In this document: in pieces, positions 7,652 to 16,285 of the stretch
How positions within the stretch are numbered: the first letter of the stretch is position 1
How the letters are laid out: every line of letters starts with the position of its first letter
Assembly: GCA_036170535.1 (NCBI GenBank)
Contig: JAVHPJ010000169.1
Coordinates: 1-35,518 of the forward strand
Direction: 5' to 3'
From: SSF53 sp036170535
Lineage (GTDB): Bacteria > Spirochaetota > Leptospiria > Leptospirales > Leptonemataceae
DNA: 35,518 nt
Made by a program: the position numbers and the translations under genes
Notes under the pieces: model-generated
Databases searched by the model: none
Told to the model about the DNA's origin: nothing
Seen by the model: the letters and a program-made list of their open reading frames with translations, nothing else

Positions 7652-8776
7652 TCAGACAAGTTGTTCTCGTTCCGGCCCGTGCGACTTGATCTCTTCCCAC
7701 AACATGCGGCGCGCCAGATCCGAGGCATCCAGATAGCGAAAGATAAAACGGCCGGGCGTCGAGCCTGGCAGAATGCGCCCTCGACACTTAAAGCGAAAGC
7801 CGATCGGCAACACCAGGTCCGCCTCCCACACTTCATATTTGCGAATCAGCCGTTCGGGATGCGTCGTCTCGCGCGAGAATACAAAGATCAACGCTCGATC
7901 GGAGATGCGATCCGTTTCGCCTTCGAGCTGCACGGGCGCAAGATGCGGCTCAGCCGCCGCTGCGGGCGCCGCGGCGGCCGGCGTGTTGGAATCCGTATCA
8001 GCGTCCGCATGGGACGCAGGCGCAACCGGGGTCGCCGCGGACTCGGCGGTTTCTATCAGGACCGGTCCCTGGCCGCCTGGGGCCCAGGCTGTCAGACGAA
8101 TGGGCAACTCAATGCGCGCCATTAAATGCTGATCGCCGTAAAACTCAACGCGCTCCGGTTTTTCAAAGACGACGCCGTTGCGTCCGGCGCGCTGCAATGA
8201 ACCGTGCACCAAAAATCCGCCGATGTTCGGTCGGAAAAAATAGATCTGGGCGGGATCGCCAATGTAGGTCCGCGCCGGCGCCCAGTTGGGCAGAGAGATC
8301 CAGATTTCCTCTTCCGTTTTTTTGACAATCCAACCCAGTATGCGATGCCCGTCGAATTCTACGCTGCACGACTCGCCCAGCTGCACGTCGCGCAGGGACT
8401 TGATCTCCATTTGAAAATCAATTTCAGGAAACAGCTTATCCATCAGTTGCACGCGAGCGCGCGGTTCCACGTGGCGATTTTCTACGAGAAAGTCGTGCAT
8501 CTTCGCATGGAAGAGCCGCTTGTTGTGCAAAGCCTGGGCGGCGTCTTCGGGCGCCAGAAAGTCGTAGAACTTGCGCAGCAGGTTCATTTCCTGCTGGGTG
8601 AGTTTGCGTTTGAGACCGTAGTTGGCCAGGCTCAACCACGCGGCGTCGCGCCTGGCCTGCTCGGCGAGTCGCAGCCGGATAAAAAGGTAAACTATTAGTA
8701 TTAATGTGAGAACGACGCCCGTCCCGATGAAGGCGGCCAGCTTGAACTGGGGCCAGTAAAGTATCGGCTCTTCCAT
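7652..8776 (-). CDS. Membrane-anchored YcgR/PilZ-like protein, function unknown
   Basis: Protein of 374 residues with one N-terminal TM (about 14-34, rich in L, I and V) and a long cytoplasmic part. Residues about 55-110 look helical and charged. Around 120-220 a beta-rich stretch (LGESCSVEFDGHRILGWIV, then GDPAQIYFFRPN) resembles the N-terminal domain of YcgR-type c-di-GMP proteins. After it, FYGDQHLMARIELPIRL sits where PilZ domains carry their RxxxR motif, but the arginines are not conserved and I see no clean D/NxSxxG. A proline- and alanine-rich linker (about 245-280) precedes a C-terminal segment of about 90 residues. If it is PilZ-like it is degenerate and may not bind c-di-GMP. It converges on the RND gene with only 21 bp between the stops. 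Confidence 0.6.
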   Translation of the reverse strand: MEEPILYWPQFKLAAFIGTGVVLTLILIVYLFIRLRLAEQARRDAAWLSLANYGLKRKLTQQEMNLLRKFYDFLAPEDAAQALHNKRLFHAKMHDFLVENRHVEPRARVQLMDKLFPEIDFQMEIKSLRDVQLGESCSVEFDGHRILGWIVKKTEEEIWISLPNWAPARTYIGDPAQIYFFRPNIGGFLVHGSLQRAGRNGVVFEKPERVEFYGDQHLMARIELPIRLTAWAPGGQGPVLIETAESAATPVAPASHADADTDSNTPAAAAPAAAAEPHLAPVQLEGETDRISDRALIFVFSRETTHPERLIRKYEVWEADLVLPIGFRFKCRGRILPGSTPGRFIFRYLDASDLARRMLWEEIKSHGPEREQLV

Positions 8777-8844
8777 AGCCGAATTTCGATCAGCCGTGCG
8801 CGCGCCGTCAAGCCCGCACGCGGCCGCCGGGCCGGCGGGGCCTG

Positions 8845-8879
8845 AAAAAAGCCGGCGCCCGGAGAGGACGTCGGCTTTT
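8845..8879 (-). terminator. Rho-independent terminator after the CitE/malyl-CoA-lyase-like gene
   Basis: On the minus strand the sequence reads AAAAGCCG, a 16-18-base loop, then CGGCTTTTTT. This is a perfect 8-bp stem closed by a run of six T. It begins 50 bp after the stop at 8929 and ends about 70 bp before the start of the next minus-strand gene at 8776. It is the only textbook intrinsic terminator I found in the window. Confidence 0.85.
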
Positions 8880-8928
8880 GCAGGGGGTGCGGATCAGCGG
8901 AGACCCGCAATCCGCGGAGGCGGGTAAT

Positions 8929-9912
8929 TCAGGAAAACCAGCGTTTGACGGCTTCTTCGCCGACCTCAATGCCGGAGAGTCGAGCGCGCTGCACCTGGGT
9001 CCAGAATCCGCGATACGTGGCGCGGTCATGCAGTTCGCCGTCGTGCTGGATCGGTCCCCAGTTCGCGTCCTGCGCCTTCAGCAGCACCTGAACGCCCTTC
9101 TGAACTTCCGAGTTATCCGGTTTCATCGCCTCGACAATCGCGTCGATTTGCGTCGGATAAATGGACCACATGCGCATAAAGCCGAACTCATAACGTGCGC
9201 GTCTTGCGTCGGCAAGGGTCTGCTCGTAATTCTTGAGATCCAGTGTAACGTTGTGCGCCGGAACCACGCCGTGCGCGAGCGCCGTCGCGACCATGTTCGA
9301 TTTTGCGCGACGCAGCAGCTCGTGGTCAAACTGACCCGGGCTTTTCATGTTGGAAAGCGGAATCGCGCCAAAATGGCCCGAGATAAAATCCATGAGGCCG
9401 AAGTCCAGGACCTGCATCCAGGGTTGGGCGGCGATCTCGTCTACTTCGCGCAAAGCGCCGTGGGTTTCCACCAACACGTGAATCGGGATCTCCCGCTTGA
9501 GACCGGCTTTTTTTGCCGTGTCGATGATGTAGCCGATCATCTCTTTCACTTGCGAAGCGGCCGTCGGCTTGGGGATGGTAATGTAGGCCAGACGATCGCC
9601 GGCGCCCTTCACCAGAATATCCACATCCTGTTTCCAGTGTTTGCTGGTGTAGTCGTGAATGCGCACGCCGGCCATTTTGAATTTGTTGGCGTCGGAATTG
9701 GTGATGCGCACGATCATCTCGGCGTGTTCGCGTTCTTGACCCGTGGGCGCGCCGTCTTCGCAGTCCTGGGTAATGTCAAAGACCGGGCCTTTTTCTTCCT
9801 GCAGCGCGAGCGCCTTCAGAATCATCTTTTCGTTGCCGGCGAAATGTTCGCAGCTCGGGATTACCGGGAATTCTTTCTCTCCCGGGAATAGCGCTTCGTG
9901 GGGATGCGTCAT
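8929..9912 (-). CDS. HpcH/HpaI-aldolase / citrate-lyase-beta-like protein (malyl-CoA lyase type)
   Basis: CoA-ester lyase family enzyme of 327 residues, a TIM-barrel fold. I choose the ATG at 9912 because a GGAG box lies 7 bases upstream; longer readings have no support. Family marks are FDITQDCEDGAPTG near residue 45, the catalytic arginine in VRIHDYTSKHW, the metal-ligand glutamate in IPIHVLVETHGALREVDEI, and VLDFGLMDFISGHFGA, where the second acidic metal ligand is expected. Known members cleave or condense malyl-CoA, citramalyl-CoA or beta-methylmalyl-CoA. A methylmalonyl-CoA mutase operon lies elsewhere in the window, so a role in C3-C5 CoA-ester metabolism is plausible, but that is inference. 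The exact substrate is open. Confidence 0.85.
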   Translation of the reverse strand: MTHPHEALFPGEKEFPVIPSCEHFAGNEKMILKALALQEEKGPVFDITQDCEDGAPTGQEREHAEMIVRITNSDANKFKMAGVRIHDYTSKHWKQDVDILVKGAGDRLAYITIPKPTAASQVKEMIGYIIDTAKKAGLKREIPIHVLVETHGALREVDEIAAQPWMQVLDFGLMDFISGHFGAIPLSNMKSPGQFDHELLRRAKSNMVATALAHGVVPAHNVTLDLKNYEQTLADARRARYEFGFMRMWSIYPTQIDAIVEAMKPDNSEVQKGVQVLLKAQDANWGPIQHDGELHDRATYRGFWTQVQRARLSGIEVGEEAVKRWFS

Positions 9913-9943
9913 GAGATACTCCGAAATAATCCTCGCAGGCCGT

Positions 9944-10010
9944 CGCAGGCGTCGACCTGCGTCGACTGCGCCAACCCGCCCGGGAAATGTCCGGGCCATG
10001 TTCGGGCGGG
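9944..10010 (-). repeat. Two inverted repeats in the leader of the CitE-like gene
   Basis: In the 176 bp between hisE and the CitE-like gene, CGCAGG-CGTCGA-CCTGCG (9944-9961) lies 32 bp before the CitE-like start. A larger stem CCCGCCCG/CGGGCGGG (9975-9982 with 10003-10010, 20-base loop) lies just upstream of it. The second has no T-run, so it is not an intrinsic terminator. They could be a leader structure or a transcription-end hairpin of hisE. High GC makes chance stems common. Confidence 0.35.
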
Positions 10011-10088
10011 CGCTTCCCCGATCAAGGGGTTTTTGGCCCATGGGACGTCGTCGGCCCGCCCGGCGGCGGCTCTGCAAGAAAGGCGCGA

Positions 10089-10370
10089 CTACTGTTTATG
10101 CCGGCGCTCGAGTTCGCGGACTACGTCTTTAATCGACAGGCCCCGTTCCACGAGGACCATCTGCACATGAAACAGCAGATCGGCGGCTTCGTGTACGAGT
10201 TCGGGCGATTCGGGGTTTTTGGCGGCTATAATGAGCTCGCCCGCTTCCTCGCCGACCTTCTTCAGAATGCGGTCGATGCCATCGCGAAACAGGTTGGCCG
10301 TATAAGATTTTTCCGGCAACGTTTCGCGCCGATTTTTCAGCAGCTCTTCAAGTTCGAGAAGAAAGTTCAT
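10089..10370 (-). CDS. hisE: Phosphoribosyl-ATP pyrophosphatase
   Basis: Second step of histidine biosynthesis: hydrolysis of phosphoribosyl-ATP to phosphoribosyl-AMP and pyrophosphate, in the cytoplasm. It is 93 residues, the usual size of a stand-alone HisE, and all-helical MazG-like. The metal-binding acidic residues are in KKVGEEAGELIIAAK (near residue 40) and VHEAADLLFHVQMVL (near 60). Its start lies inside the end of hisF (23-bp overlap), so the two are co-translated. No hisI domain is fused to it, and none of the other his biosynthesis genes lies in the window, so the pathway is split across the genome. Confidence 0.95.
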   Translation of the reverse strand: MNFLLELEELLKNRRETLPEKSYTANLFRDGIDRILKKVGEEAGELIIAAKNPESPELVHEAADLLFHVQMVLVERGLSIKDVVRELERRHKQ

Positions 10371-11148
10371 ACCCCGTCCTGCGCACCGGCACGCCTTCTT
10401 GGTCCATCAGGCGTTTGACTTCATCCACACTGTATTCACGAAAATGAAAAATTGACGCAGCCAGAACCGCGTCCGCACGCGCCTCAAGCACTGCGTCGCA
10501 CATGTGCTGCGGATTGCCGGCGCCGCCGGAGGCGATGACCGGCGCGCTCACGGCGTCGCGCACTGCGCGGGTGAGTTCAATGTCGTAGCCCTCGTAGGCG
10601 CCGTCGCGGTCCATGCTGGTCAAAAGAATTTCGCCCGCGCCGCGTGCAACCGCCTCGCGGGCCCACTCGACGGCGTCGCGTCCGGTCGGCGTGCGTCCGC
10701 CGTGTAAATAGACCTCGAACTGAAACGGCAGATTTTCCTCCGGACGGGTGCGGCGCGCGTCAATTGCGCATACAATGCACTGGGCGCCAAAGCGCCGCGC
10801 GGAATCGTCCAGCAAGGCCGGAGTCTGAAACGCGGCGGTGTTGATAGACGCCTTATCTGCGCCAGCGTGCAGAATGTTGTAAACGTCGTCGACCGTGCGA
10901 ATGCCGCCGCCGACCGTGAAGGGTATGAAGATCTCGTCGGCTACGCGTTCGACCAGGTCGCGAACAATGTCGCGTCGATCCGAACTCGCCGTAATATCCA
11001 GAAAGCAGAGTTCATCCGCGCCGGACTCCGCATAAAAGCGCGCATTCTCCACCGGATCCCCGGCGTCCCGCAGATCCAGGAAGCGCACGCCCTTCACCAC
11101 GCGGCCATCTTTAATGTCGAGACAGGGAATTACGCGAACTGCCAGCAT
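10348..11148 (-). CDS. hisF: Imidazole glycerol phosphate synthase, cyclase subunit
   Basis: Cyclase subunit of IGP synthase. It uses ammonia from HisH to close the imidazole ring, linking histidine and purine synthesis. I take the ATG at 11148, which gives the standard HisF start (M-L-A-V-R-VIPCLDIKDGRVVKG) and 266 residues; a longer reading to 11214 adds glycine-rich sequence unlike the family. The catalytic aspartates are in PCLDIKDG (near 11) and CAIDARR (near 130). The phosphate-binding loops are VGGGIRT and ASGGAGN. The C-terminus runs about ten residues past the usual end (RRTGYELSSRT), overlapping hisE by 23 bp. hisH is not in the window. No strong ribosome-binding site is visible. 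Confidence 0.95.
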   Translation of the reverse strand: MLAVRVIPCLDIKDGRVVKGVRFLDLRDAGDPVENARFYAESGADELCFLDITASSDRRDIVRDLVERVADEIFIPFTVGGGIRTVDDVYNILHAGADKASINTAAFQTPALLDDSARRFGAQCIVCAIDARRTRPEENLPFQFEVYLHGGRTPTGRDAVEWAREAVARGAGEILLTSMDRDGAYEGYDIELTRAVRDAVSAPVIASGGAGNPQHMCDAVLEARADAVLAASIFHFREYSVDEVKRLMDQEGVPVRRTGYELSSRT

Positions 11149-11221
11149 AGCGCGGCCCGGATCGGCTCTATGACCAGAAGAGCCGCCCCCGTCTCCCGAA
11201 TCAAGACCGAACACGACGGCG

Positions 11222-11245
11222 GCCCGGCCCGCGCCTGAGCCGGGC
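11222..11245 (-). terminator. GC hairpin just after the NhaD-like gene (no U-tract)
   Basis: A perfect 7-bp stem GCCCGGC/GCCGGGC with a 10-base loop starts 5 bases after the stop of the antiporter gene. There is no T-run after it, so it is not a classic intrinsic terminator. It might stabilise the 3' end or pause RNA polymerase for Rho. Confidence 0.35.
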
Positions 11246-11250
11246 GCAGC

Positions 11251-12879
11251 TCAACGAAAGAATACGAAGGTCAGGATAACAAACACGGGCAGGAGCACCA
11301 GGCCGGAATAGACCATGTAGCCAAAGAAGCTCGGCATCTTTACCCCTTCCTGCTCTGCGATGGCGCGCACCATGAAGTTGGGTCCATTGCCGATGTAGCT
11401 GTTTGCGCCCATGAACACGGCGCCGCAGGAAATGGCCGCGAGCATGGCCTGGGTGACGTATTTGCCGTCGCTCAGCGTAAAACCCAGGTCGTTCGCCAGA
11501 CCGAGGTCCGCCACAACGCCTTTGGCCGTAGAAAGAAAGGTCAGATACGTGGGCGCATTGTCCAGAAAAGACGAGAGCATGCCGGTCACCCAGAAAAACT
11601 GCCAGGCCTCCGTCAGGCCCAGTTCCGAGCCGCGTTGTTCCAGGATGTAGAGCGCGGGAATCATCGTCGCGAAAATACCAGCGAACAGCAGCGCGACTTC
11701 CTTAATCGGCCCAAAGTTAAATGCATTCGCCTCGCGAATCCGACTCGTGCGCGGCGTAAGCAAGAGCGAGATGCCGGCCAGGGCGGCCATTGCGGCCTCC
11801 TGGGGGCCAAAGTGCGGCCAGCCCGCGATCGTTCGACTGAAGAGGCCCTGCAGATAGATCACGACGATCACGCCGCCCAGCAGAGCGAAATTCGCCACGC
11901 CGCTGATGCGCAGGCCGCGCGACGCGCTTTCCTCGGCGAGCCGATCGAGAGCGACGCTGACCCGCTCCAGGGTGCCGCGCGTACGAACAACCAGCGAAAG
12001 CGGCACCGAGCCCTGGGCGCGCAGCCGTTCCGTGTCCAGTTGCTCCATGCGATCATGCACTTCGCTGCGCAGCACATCGAGTTCGGTGTGCAGGGGCGTT
12101 TCGCCGCCGTAGAGGTAGCTGTCCTTACGATAGATGACCGTATCCATCACATAGAATATCGCCAGCACCAGCGCCGTCGCCAACGCCCACTGCGGAAACA
12201 AGCGAAAGGTCCACTCAAAGGGAACGCCCTGGAGATAGCCCAGAAACAACGGCGGATCGCCCAGGGGCGTAAGGACGCCGCCAATGTTGCTGACCAGAAA
12301 AATAAAGAACACGACCACATGCGCCGAACGCGGGCGGTTTTTGTTGGCGCGCAAAATCGGGCGAATGAGCAACATCGACGCGCCGGTAGTGCCGATGAAG
12401 TTTGCAATCACGCTGCCGATCAACAGGATCACTGAGTTGACGGCCGGCGTGCCGCTGATGCGTCCTTCGATCAGAATCCCCCCTGAAATGATGAACAGCG
12501 CGGCGAGCAACAGGATGAACGACGCGTACTCCAGGGTCTTCTCAAAGAACATGTGGCGCAACGCATCGCCCAAAAAGAACAACAACGCGACCGCCATGGG
12601 CGCTGCAAAAACGCCCAGCGCTATCCACCAGAGATGTTTCTCCCAGAAGTGCGCATTAATCATAGGCACGATCGCGATGGCGAGCAGCATCAGGGCGAAA
12701 GGCGCCACCCACAACGGCGAAAGCGCCGGCGCGCCGCCATGACCGCCGCCTTCGGCGGCCAGACCGGCCAGGGGCGCAAGCGCCAGGAGTATGAGTGCGA
12801 AGAGGACCGTCGAACGGGCGCGACCGGCCGGCCGGCGCCGCCGCAGGACGATGGAAGGAAGGCGAAAGCAAGGCTGCAT
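11251..12879 (-). CDS. NhaD-like sodium:proton antiporter (ion transporter superfamily)
   Basis: Inner-membrane carrier of about 542 residues with 11-13 hydrophobic segments, in the ArsB/NhaD (IT) superfamily. Family marks are the half-repeat motifs SVIANFIGTTGASMLLIRP and IGGVLTPLGDPPLFLGYLQG in the first half, matched by SSFLDNAPTYLTF and CGAVFMGANSYIGNGPNF in the second half. A soluble charged loop (around 265-320) separates the halves. The likely role is Na+ (or Li+) export in exchange for protons. The ATG at 12879 gives an N-terminal signal-like segment, but there is no clear ribosome-binding site, so the start may be internal. It is 102 bp upstream of hisF. Exact ion specificity is inferred from the family. 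Confidence 0.86.
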   Translation of the reverse strand: MQPCFRLPSIVLRRRRPAGRARSTVLFALILLALAPLAGLAAEGGGHGGAPALSPLWVAPFALMLLAIAIVPMINAHFWEKHLWWIALGVFAAPMAVALLFFLGDALRHMFFEKTLEYASFILLLAALFIISGGILIEGRISGTPAVNSVILLIGSVIANFIGTTGASMLLIRPILRANKNRPRSAHVVVFFIFLVSNIGGVLTPLGDPPLFLGYLQGVPFEWTFRLFPQWALATALVLAIFYVMDTVIYRKDSYLYGGETPLHTELDVLRSEVHDRMEQLDTERLRAQGSVPLSLVVRTRGTLERVSVALDRLAEESASRGLRISGVANFALLGGVIVVIYLQGLFSRTIAGWPHFGPQEAAMAALAGISLLLTPRTSRIREANAFNFGPIKEVALLFAGIFATMIPALYILEQRGSELGLTEAWQFFWVTGMLSSFLDNAPTYLTFLSTAKGVVADLGLANDLGFTLSDGKYVTQAMLAAISCGAVFMGANSYIGNGPNFMVRAIAEQEGVKMPSFFGYMVYSGLVLLPVFVILTFVFFR

Positions 12880-12975
12880 TAATTGGAGGCGAGCGCCGGC
12901 CCTGGATTTGTCAATTCGAATCCCGCCGCCGGGGGCCGAATTCGCCGCGCGTTCGCGTACGGCGGCGGCGGCCCG

Positions 12976-13003
12976 CCGCCCCCACATGCCGGGGCCGGGG
13001 CGG
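12976..13003 (-). terminator. GC stem after the SpoIIE gene (no U-tract)
   Basis: CCGCCCC (12976-12982) pairs perfectly with GGGGCGG (12997-13003), 16 bases downstream of the SpoIIE stop on the minus strand. No T-run follows. It is one of several such hairpins just after stops in this window. The region is extremely GC-rich, so the evidence is weak. Confidence 0.25.
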
Positions 13004-13018
13004 AGGCTCAGGGTCCGG

Positions 13019-16000
13019 TCAGACAGAGCTGGGATCCGCTCGGCTGGAAACGCCCTCGAGCGCTTGCTTGAGCTTGCGCGCCGGACCGTACGAAGGATCG
13101 CGCTCCATCGCCGTATGCAACAGCTTCATGGCGCGTTCCGGCGCCTTCAAGCGCAGATAGATATCGGCCAGGTGGACCAGGTTTTTCACATGACCCGGCT
13201 CGCGCACGCGCACGCGCTCGCCCAGATCCGCCGAAAGTTCGTAGTTGCGCAGCTTCTTCTCCACGACCGAAGCGATATAGATCATCTCCGTATCGCCGGG
13301 GTTCAGGTCCATATAAGCCGAAAAGGCGCGCGAGGCGTGCGCATAGTTGCGCTGTTTGTACAGCGCGCCCGCCAGTTCACGCAGGATCCGCAGGTTTTCC
13401 GGCATAATATTCTGGGCCGCCTGCAGAGTACGCACCGCGCCGGCCCAATCGCCCTCGCGCGCAAAGCGTCGCGCCTCGGCGAGGGCCTCGCGGGCCAGCT
13501 CCGTGTCGCGTTCCAGATTCAACTCTTCTCCGGTATACACGACGCGCAGCAGGGACAGGTCGTCCGTGAGCTGTCCCATGGACTCCAGCAAAACCTGAAT
13601 ACGATCGAGGTCGGCGTTGGCCTCTTCGACTACCATCAGGAAGCGATTTTCATCCTCGTTTATAATGCGATCGCCGCTGGTTTCGTCGACGCCGAGCAGA
13701 ATGTCATCACGACCGTCCGATCCGGCGATCAAAACGTCGCCGGGGCGCAACTGAAAGGTGGAAACAAAAAGCTCGCCCTGCATGCCGGAGGTGCCCAGCT
13801 TGCGAAAGGTCAGCTCCTCTTCAATAAAACCCGCGCGGCCATTGCGATAGAGCACGGTAAAGGGGTGCTCGGCGTTGACGTAGTATACAAAACCGTTGCT
13901 TTCGTCGATCAGTCCCGCCACCAGCGAGATGAGCATGCAGCCGTCAAAGCTCTCAAAGACCTTGTGCAATTCGATAAAGGCGTTTTTGAGCCAGCGTTCG
14001 GGATAAATGCTGCGCGCCTCGCTCGACAGACGCGTGCGCGTTATGATCGACTCAAAGACGCTGCCCAGCACCAGCGCGCCGGATGCGCCCTGCATGGACT
14101 TGCCCATCGCGTCGGCATTGAGAAAGACGGTGTAGTTGCGGCCGCGCAACGCAATATGGCGCGCCATGCAGATATCGCCGCCGATCTCGGAGTTGCGCTG
14201 ACGAAACTCAAATTGCTTTTTTTGTTTAAGTAGAAAGTCGACCGCGACGCGCTCGTTTTCAGTACGATTCACATTGAGCGGCTTGATCAAGAGCGAGGTA
14301 AGAAAGTAGTCCCCGTCCTGTTGCTGCTTGAGCGCCTGCACCTGATCCAGCGTGGACTTGAGTTCCTGAGTGCGCTGAGTCACCTTTTCTTCGAGATGAT
14401 CGGCGTATTCCTTGAGACGGGCCTGTGCGTGACGAATCGAGGCGACCATGCTGTTGAAGGAACGCGAAAGATAGCCGATTTCGTCGTCCACCTTGATCGG
14501 CACTTCAACGGACAGATCGCCTTCGTTCACCTTGCCTACGCCGCGCAGCAACGCTTCCAGCGGGCGCACCAGCGCGCCCAGGAAGAACACCCGAAATCCA
14601 AACAGCGTCACCGCGAGTACGACGCCCAGCACATAGAACAGCTTCCGACTGGACTCGCTGATGAAACTCCGGTAGCCCAGATAGCTGAAGCCGCCCTCGT
14701 ACACGGCGCCGCGTTCCAGATCGACCCATTGAAACGCCACGTAACGATCGCCTTCCGCGCTGGGGCCTTCCGGATGGCGATACAGCCGCGCGCCCGCCGC
14801 TTTCAAGGGACGCAGGAGTTCGAGCACGTGTCGTTTGAGCGGGGCGCCCTCGCGCGCATCGCTCTTGAGCGCCGCCTCAATCGCCGTGCGATAGGGCAGC
14901 AGGGCCGGACCGCTGCCAGCGAGACGTTTTTCCAGGGCCGCCCGAAAGCCCTCGTCCGGCAGGGCGCGAATCTTGATCGACTCGCGCAGAATGGCGCGGG
15001 CGTTGGCATCGACCTCCGCTAACAAGGATGACGCTGGCGCTTCGCCGATTTGCGCCGGCGCCTTCGCGCGCAGAAAGGCCGCGTGCCCGGCGAAAGTCGG
15101 CGGCGCTGCGGCGAGCAATTGCTCAAGAGCGTCCGGGAACTGCGCCGGATCCAGCGCATCCAGAGCCGCAATGCGCGCGCGCAGCGAGGAGTTGCTGGCG
15201 TCCGCGCGGGCCGTCTCCAGATCGAGGACCTGCGTCTGGTCGCCGACCAGCGTTTCCGCCGCGCCGGCGCCGTTTAACGGAAAGCGAATCAAATACAGGA
15301 GTCCATCGGGACGCGCGTTCGCGACCGCCGCCAGTTCCACGTCACGCCGACGCATTTCATCATACGCCGATTCGCGATCGGACGTGGTGAGATAGTTAAT
15401 GAACTGAAGCATCAACAGCATGACCGCAAGGCTTACGCCCACGATCTTGCCCATAAAGGTGGTGCGGTCTTGCGTCGAATTGATGTAGATGACCAGTATG
15501 GAAAAAAAGCCGGTGATCACGCAGAAGTTGATCAGGGACTGATGCAGACCGCGATCGATTGCGCCTTCGCGACTCATCACATTGGTGATGCCGGGCACGA
15601 TCGTGATAAAGGCGAACGAGAGCGCCATGGCGGCCAGGGGCAAGCGATAACCGCGCTCCACTTTAAAGGAACGCCACAGGCCGATCACGATAACCGCGAG
15701 ACAGAGCACGAAAATCAGCAGACCGGTGAGCGCGGACATGCGCTCCACGTCGAAGTCCCAGTAGTGTCCGTCGAAATGATAAACCCGCGGCGCATTCAGC
15801 GTCGCGTAGACGAAGACGCCCGTCCACAAAATGGCGATGCCGAGCATGCCGAACAAAAAGCCTTTCGCGAGCCGCGGCTGGGTAAGCGCCGGAAAGGCGA
15901 ACATGAACTGGGCGAAAAAGGAACCGGCGGTAAGGACAAAGGCCACCGTGAACCAGCGATGATACGCCATGCTGGATTCGTAGAACAGCGCCGAAGGAAA

Positions 16001-16165
16001 ATACGGCAGATAAAAAAGCAACATCGTCGAGAAGGCGATGGCCAGCATGAGCGTGGAATGCGAGCGCTCCCGGATTTGCCAGAGGAACATGGCCGCTAAG
16101 GCGACGAAGACGGCCGGGATCAGCGACCCGAGAGCAAAGAAGTTAAAGTAGGCTTGCTCAAGCAT
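13019..16165 (-). CDS. SpoIIE-type PP2C phosphatase with multi-TM N-terminus, periplasmic domain, HAMP and TPR
   Basis: Membrane signalling phosphatase of 1048 residues. Order of parts: about eight hydrophobic segments at 1-260; an extracytoplasmic domain at about 261-507; one more TM at 508-532; a HAMP at about 532-585 (ending DDEIGYLSRSFNSM); a coiled coil to about 620; the PP2C/SpoIIE core at about 650-880; and TPR-like helices at 885-1040. Metal-ligand aspartates are present: D664 in EIGGDIC, D685 in NADAMGK, D817 in GSDGRDD, and D868/D869 in LTDDLSLL, so the enzyme should be active. Such proteins typically dephosphorylate anti-sigma-factor antagonists (STAS proteins) in partner switching. 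No partner genes are adjacent. The start at 16165 is supported by a strong promoter 8 bases upstream. Confidence 0.93.
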   Translation of the reverse strand: MLEQAYFNFFALGSLIPAVFVALAAMFLWQIRERSHSTLMLAIAFSTMLLFYLPYFPSALFYESSMAYHRWFTVAFVLTAGSFFAQFMFAFPALTQPRLAKGFLFGMLGIAILWTGVFVYATLNAPRVYHFDGHYWDFDVERMSALTGLLIFVLCLAVIVIGLWRSFKVERGYRLPLAAMALSFAFITIVPGITNVMSREGAIDRGLHQSLINFCVITGFFSILVIYINSTQDRTTFMGKIVGVSLAVMLLMLQFINYLTTSDRESAYDEMRRRDVELAAVANARPDGLLYLIRFPLNGAGAAETLVGDQTQVLDLETARADASNSSLRARIAALDALDPAQFPDALEQLLAAAPPTFAGHAAFLRAKAPAQIGEAPASSLLAEVDANARAILRESIKIRALPDEGFRAALEKRLAGSGPALLPYRTAIEAALKSDAREGAPLKRHVLELLRPLKAAGARLYRHPEGPSAEGDRYVAFQWVDLERGAVYEGGFSYLGYRSFISESSRKLFYVLGVVLAVTLFGFRVFFLGALVRPLEALLRGVGKVNEGDLSVEVPIKVDDEIGYLSRSFNSMVASIRHAQARLKEYADHLEEKVTQRTQELKSTLDQVQALKQQQDGDYFLTSLLIKPLNVNRTENERVAVDFLLKQKKQFEFRQRNSEIGGDICMARHIALRGRNYTVFLNADAMGKSMQGASGALVLGSVFESIITRTRLSSEARSIYPERWLKNAFIELHKVFESFDGCMLISLVAGLIDESNGFVYYVNAEHPFTVLYRNGRAGFIEEELTFRKLGTSGMQGELFVSTFQLRPGDVLIAGSDGRDDILLGVDETSGDRIINEDENRFLMVVEEANADLDRIQVLLESMGQLTDDLSLLRVVYTGEELNLERDTELAREALAEARRFAREGDWAGAVRTLQAAQNIMPENLRILRELAGALYKQRNYAHASRAFSAYMDLNPGDTEMIYIASVVEKKLRNYELSADLGERVRVREPGHVKNLVHLADIYLRLKAPERAMKLLHTAMERDPSYGPARKLKQALEGVSSRADPSSV

Positions 16166-16173
16166 GACGCCTG

Positions 16174-16202
16174 AAGATACAACCCGCCCTTTGACCAGTC
16201 AA
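16174..16202 (-). promoter_or_regulatory. Sigma70-type promoter of the SpoIIE gene, probably leaderless
   Basis: On the minus strand TTGACT (16197-16202), exactly 17 bases, then TATCTT (16174-16179). Only 8 bases separate the -10 box from the ATG at 16165, so transcription should start at or within about two bases of the start codon. No ribosome-binding site is present. A TTGAC-CA-GTCAA inverted repeat (16191-16202) overlaps the -35 and may be an operator. Confidence 0.75.
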
Positions 16203-16285
16203 TCAATTGCAGAAATACAGTCGTGTTTTGCCCGAAATGCCGGAAATTCCCGACGAGTTTTTCACATTTTTGCGGCGCCCCATCC

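Noticed and set aside
12791..14233. Plus-strand open frame of 480 codons opposite the SpoIIE gene
   Set aside because: Antisense shadow of the phosphatase and TPR domains; no recognisable domain or start signal.
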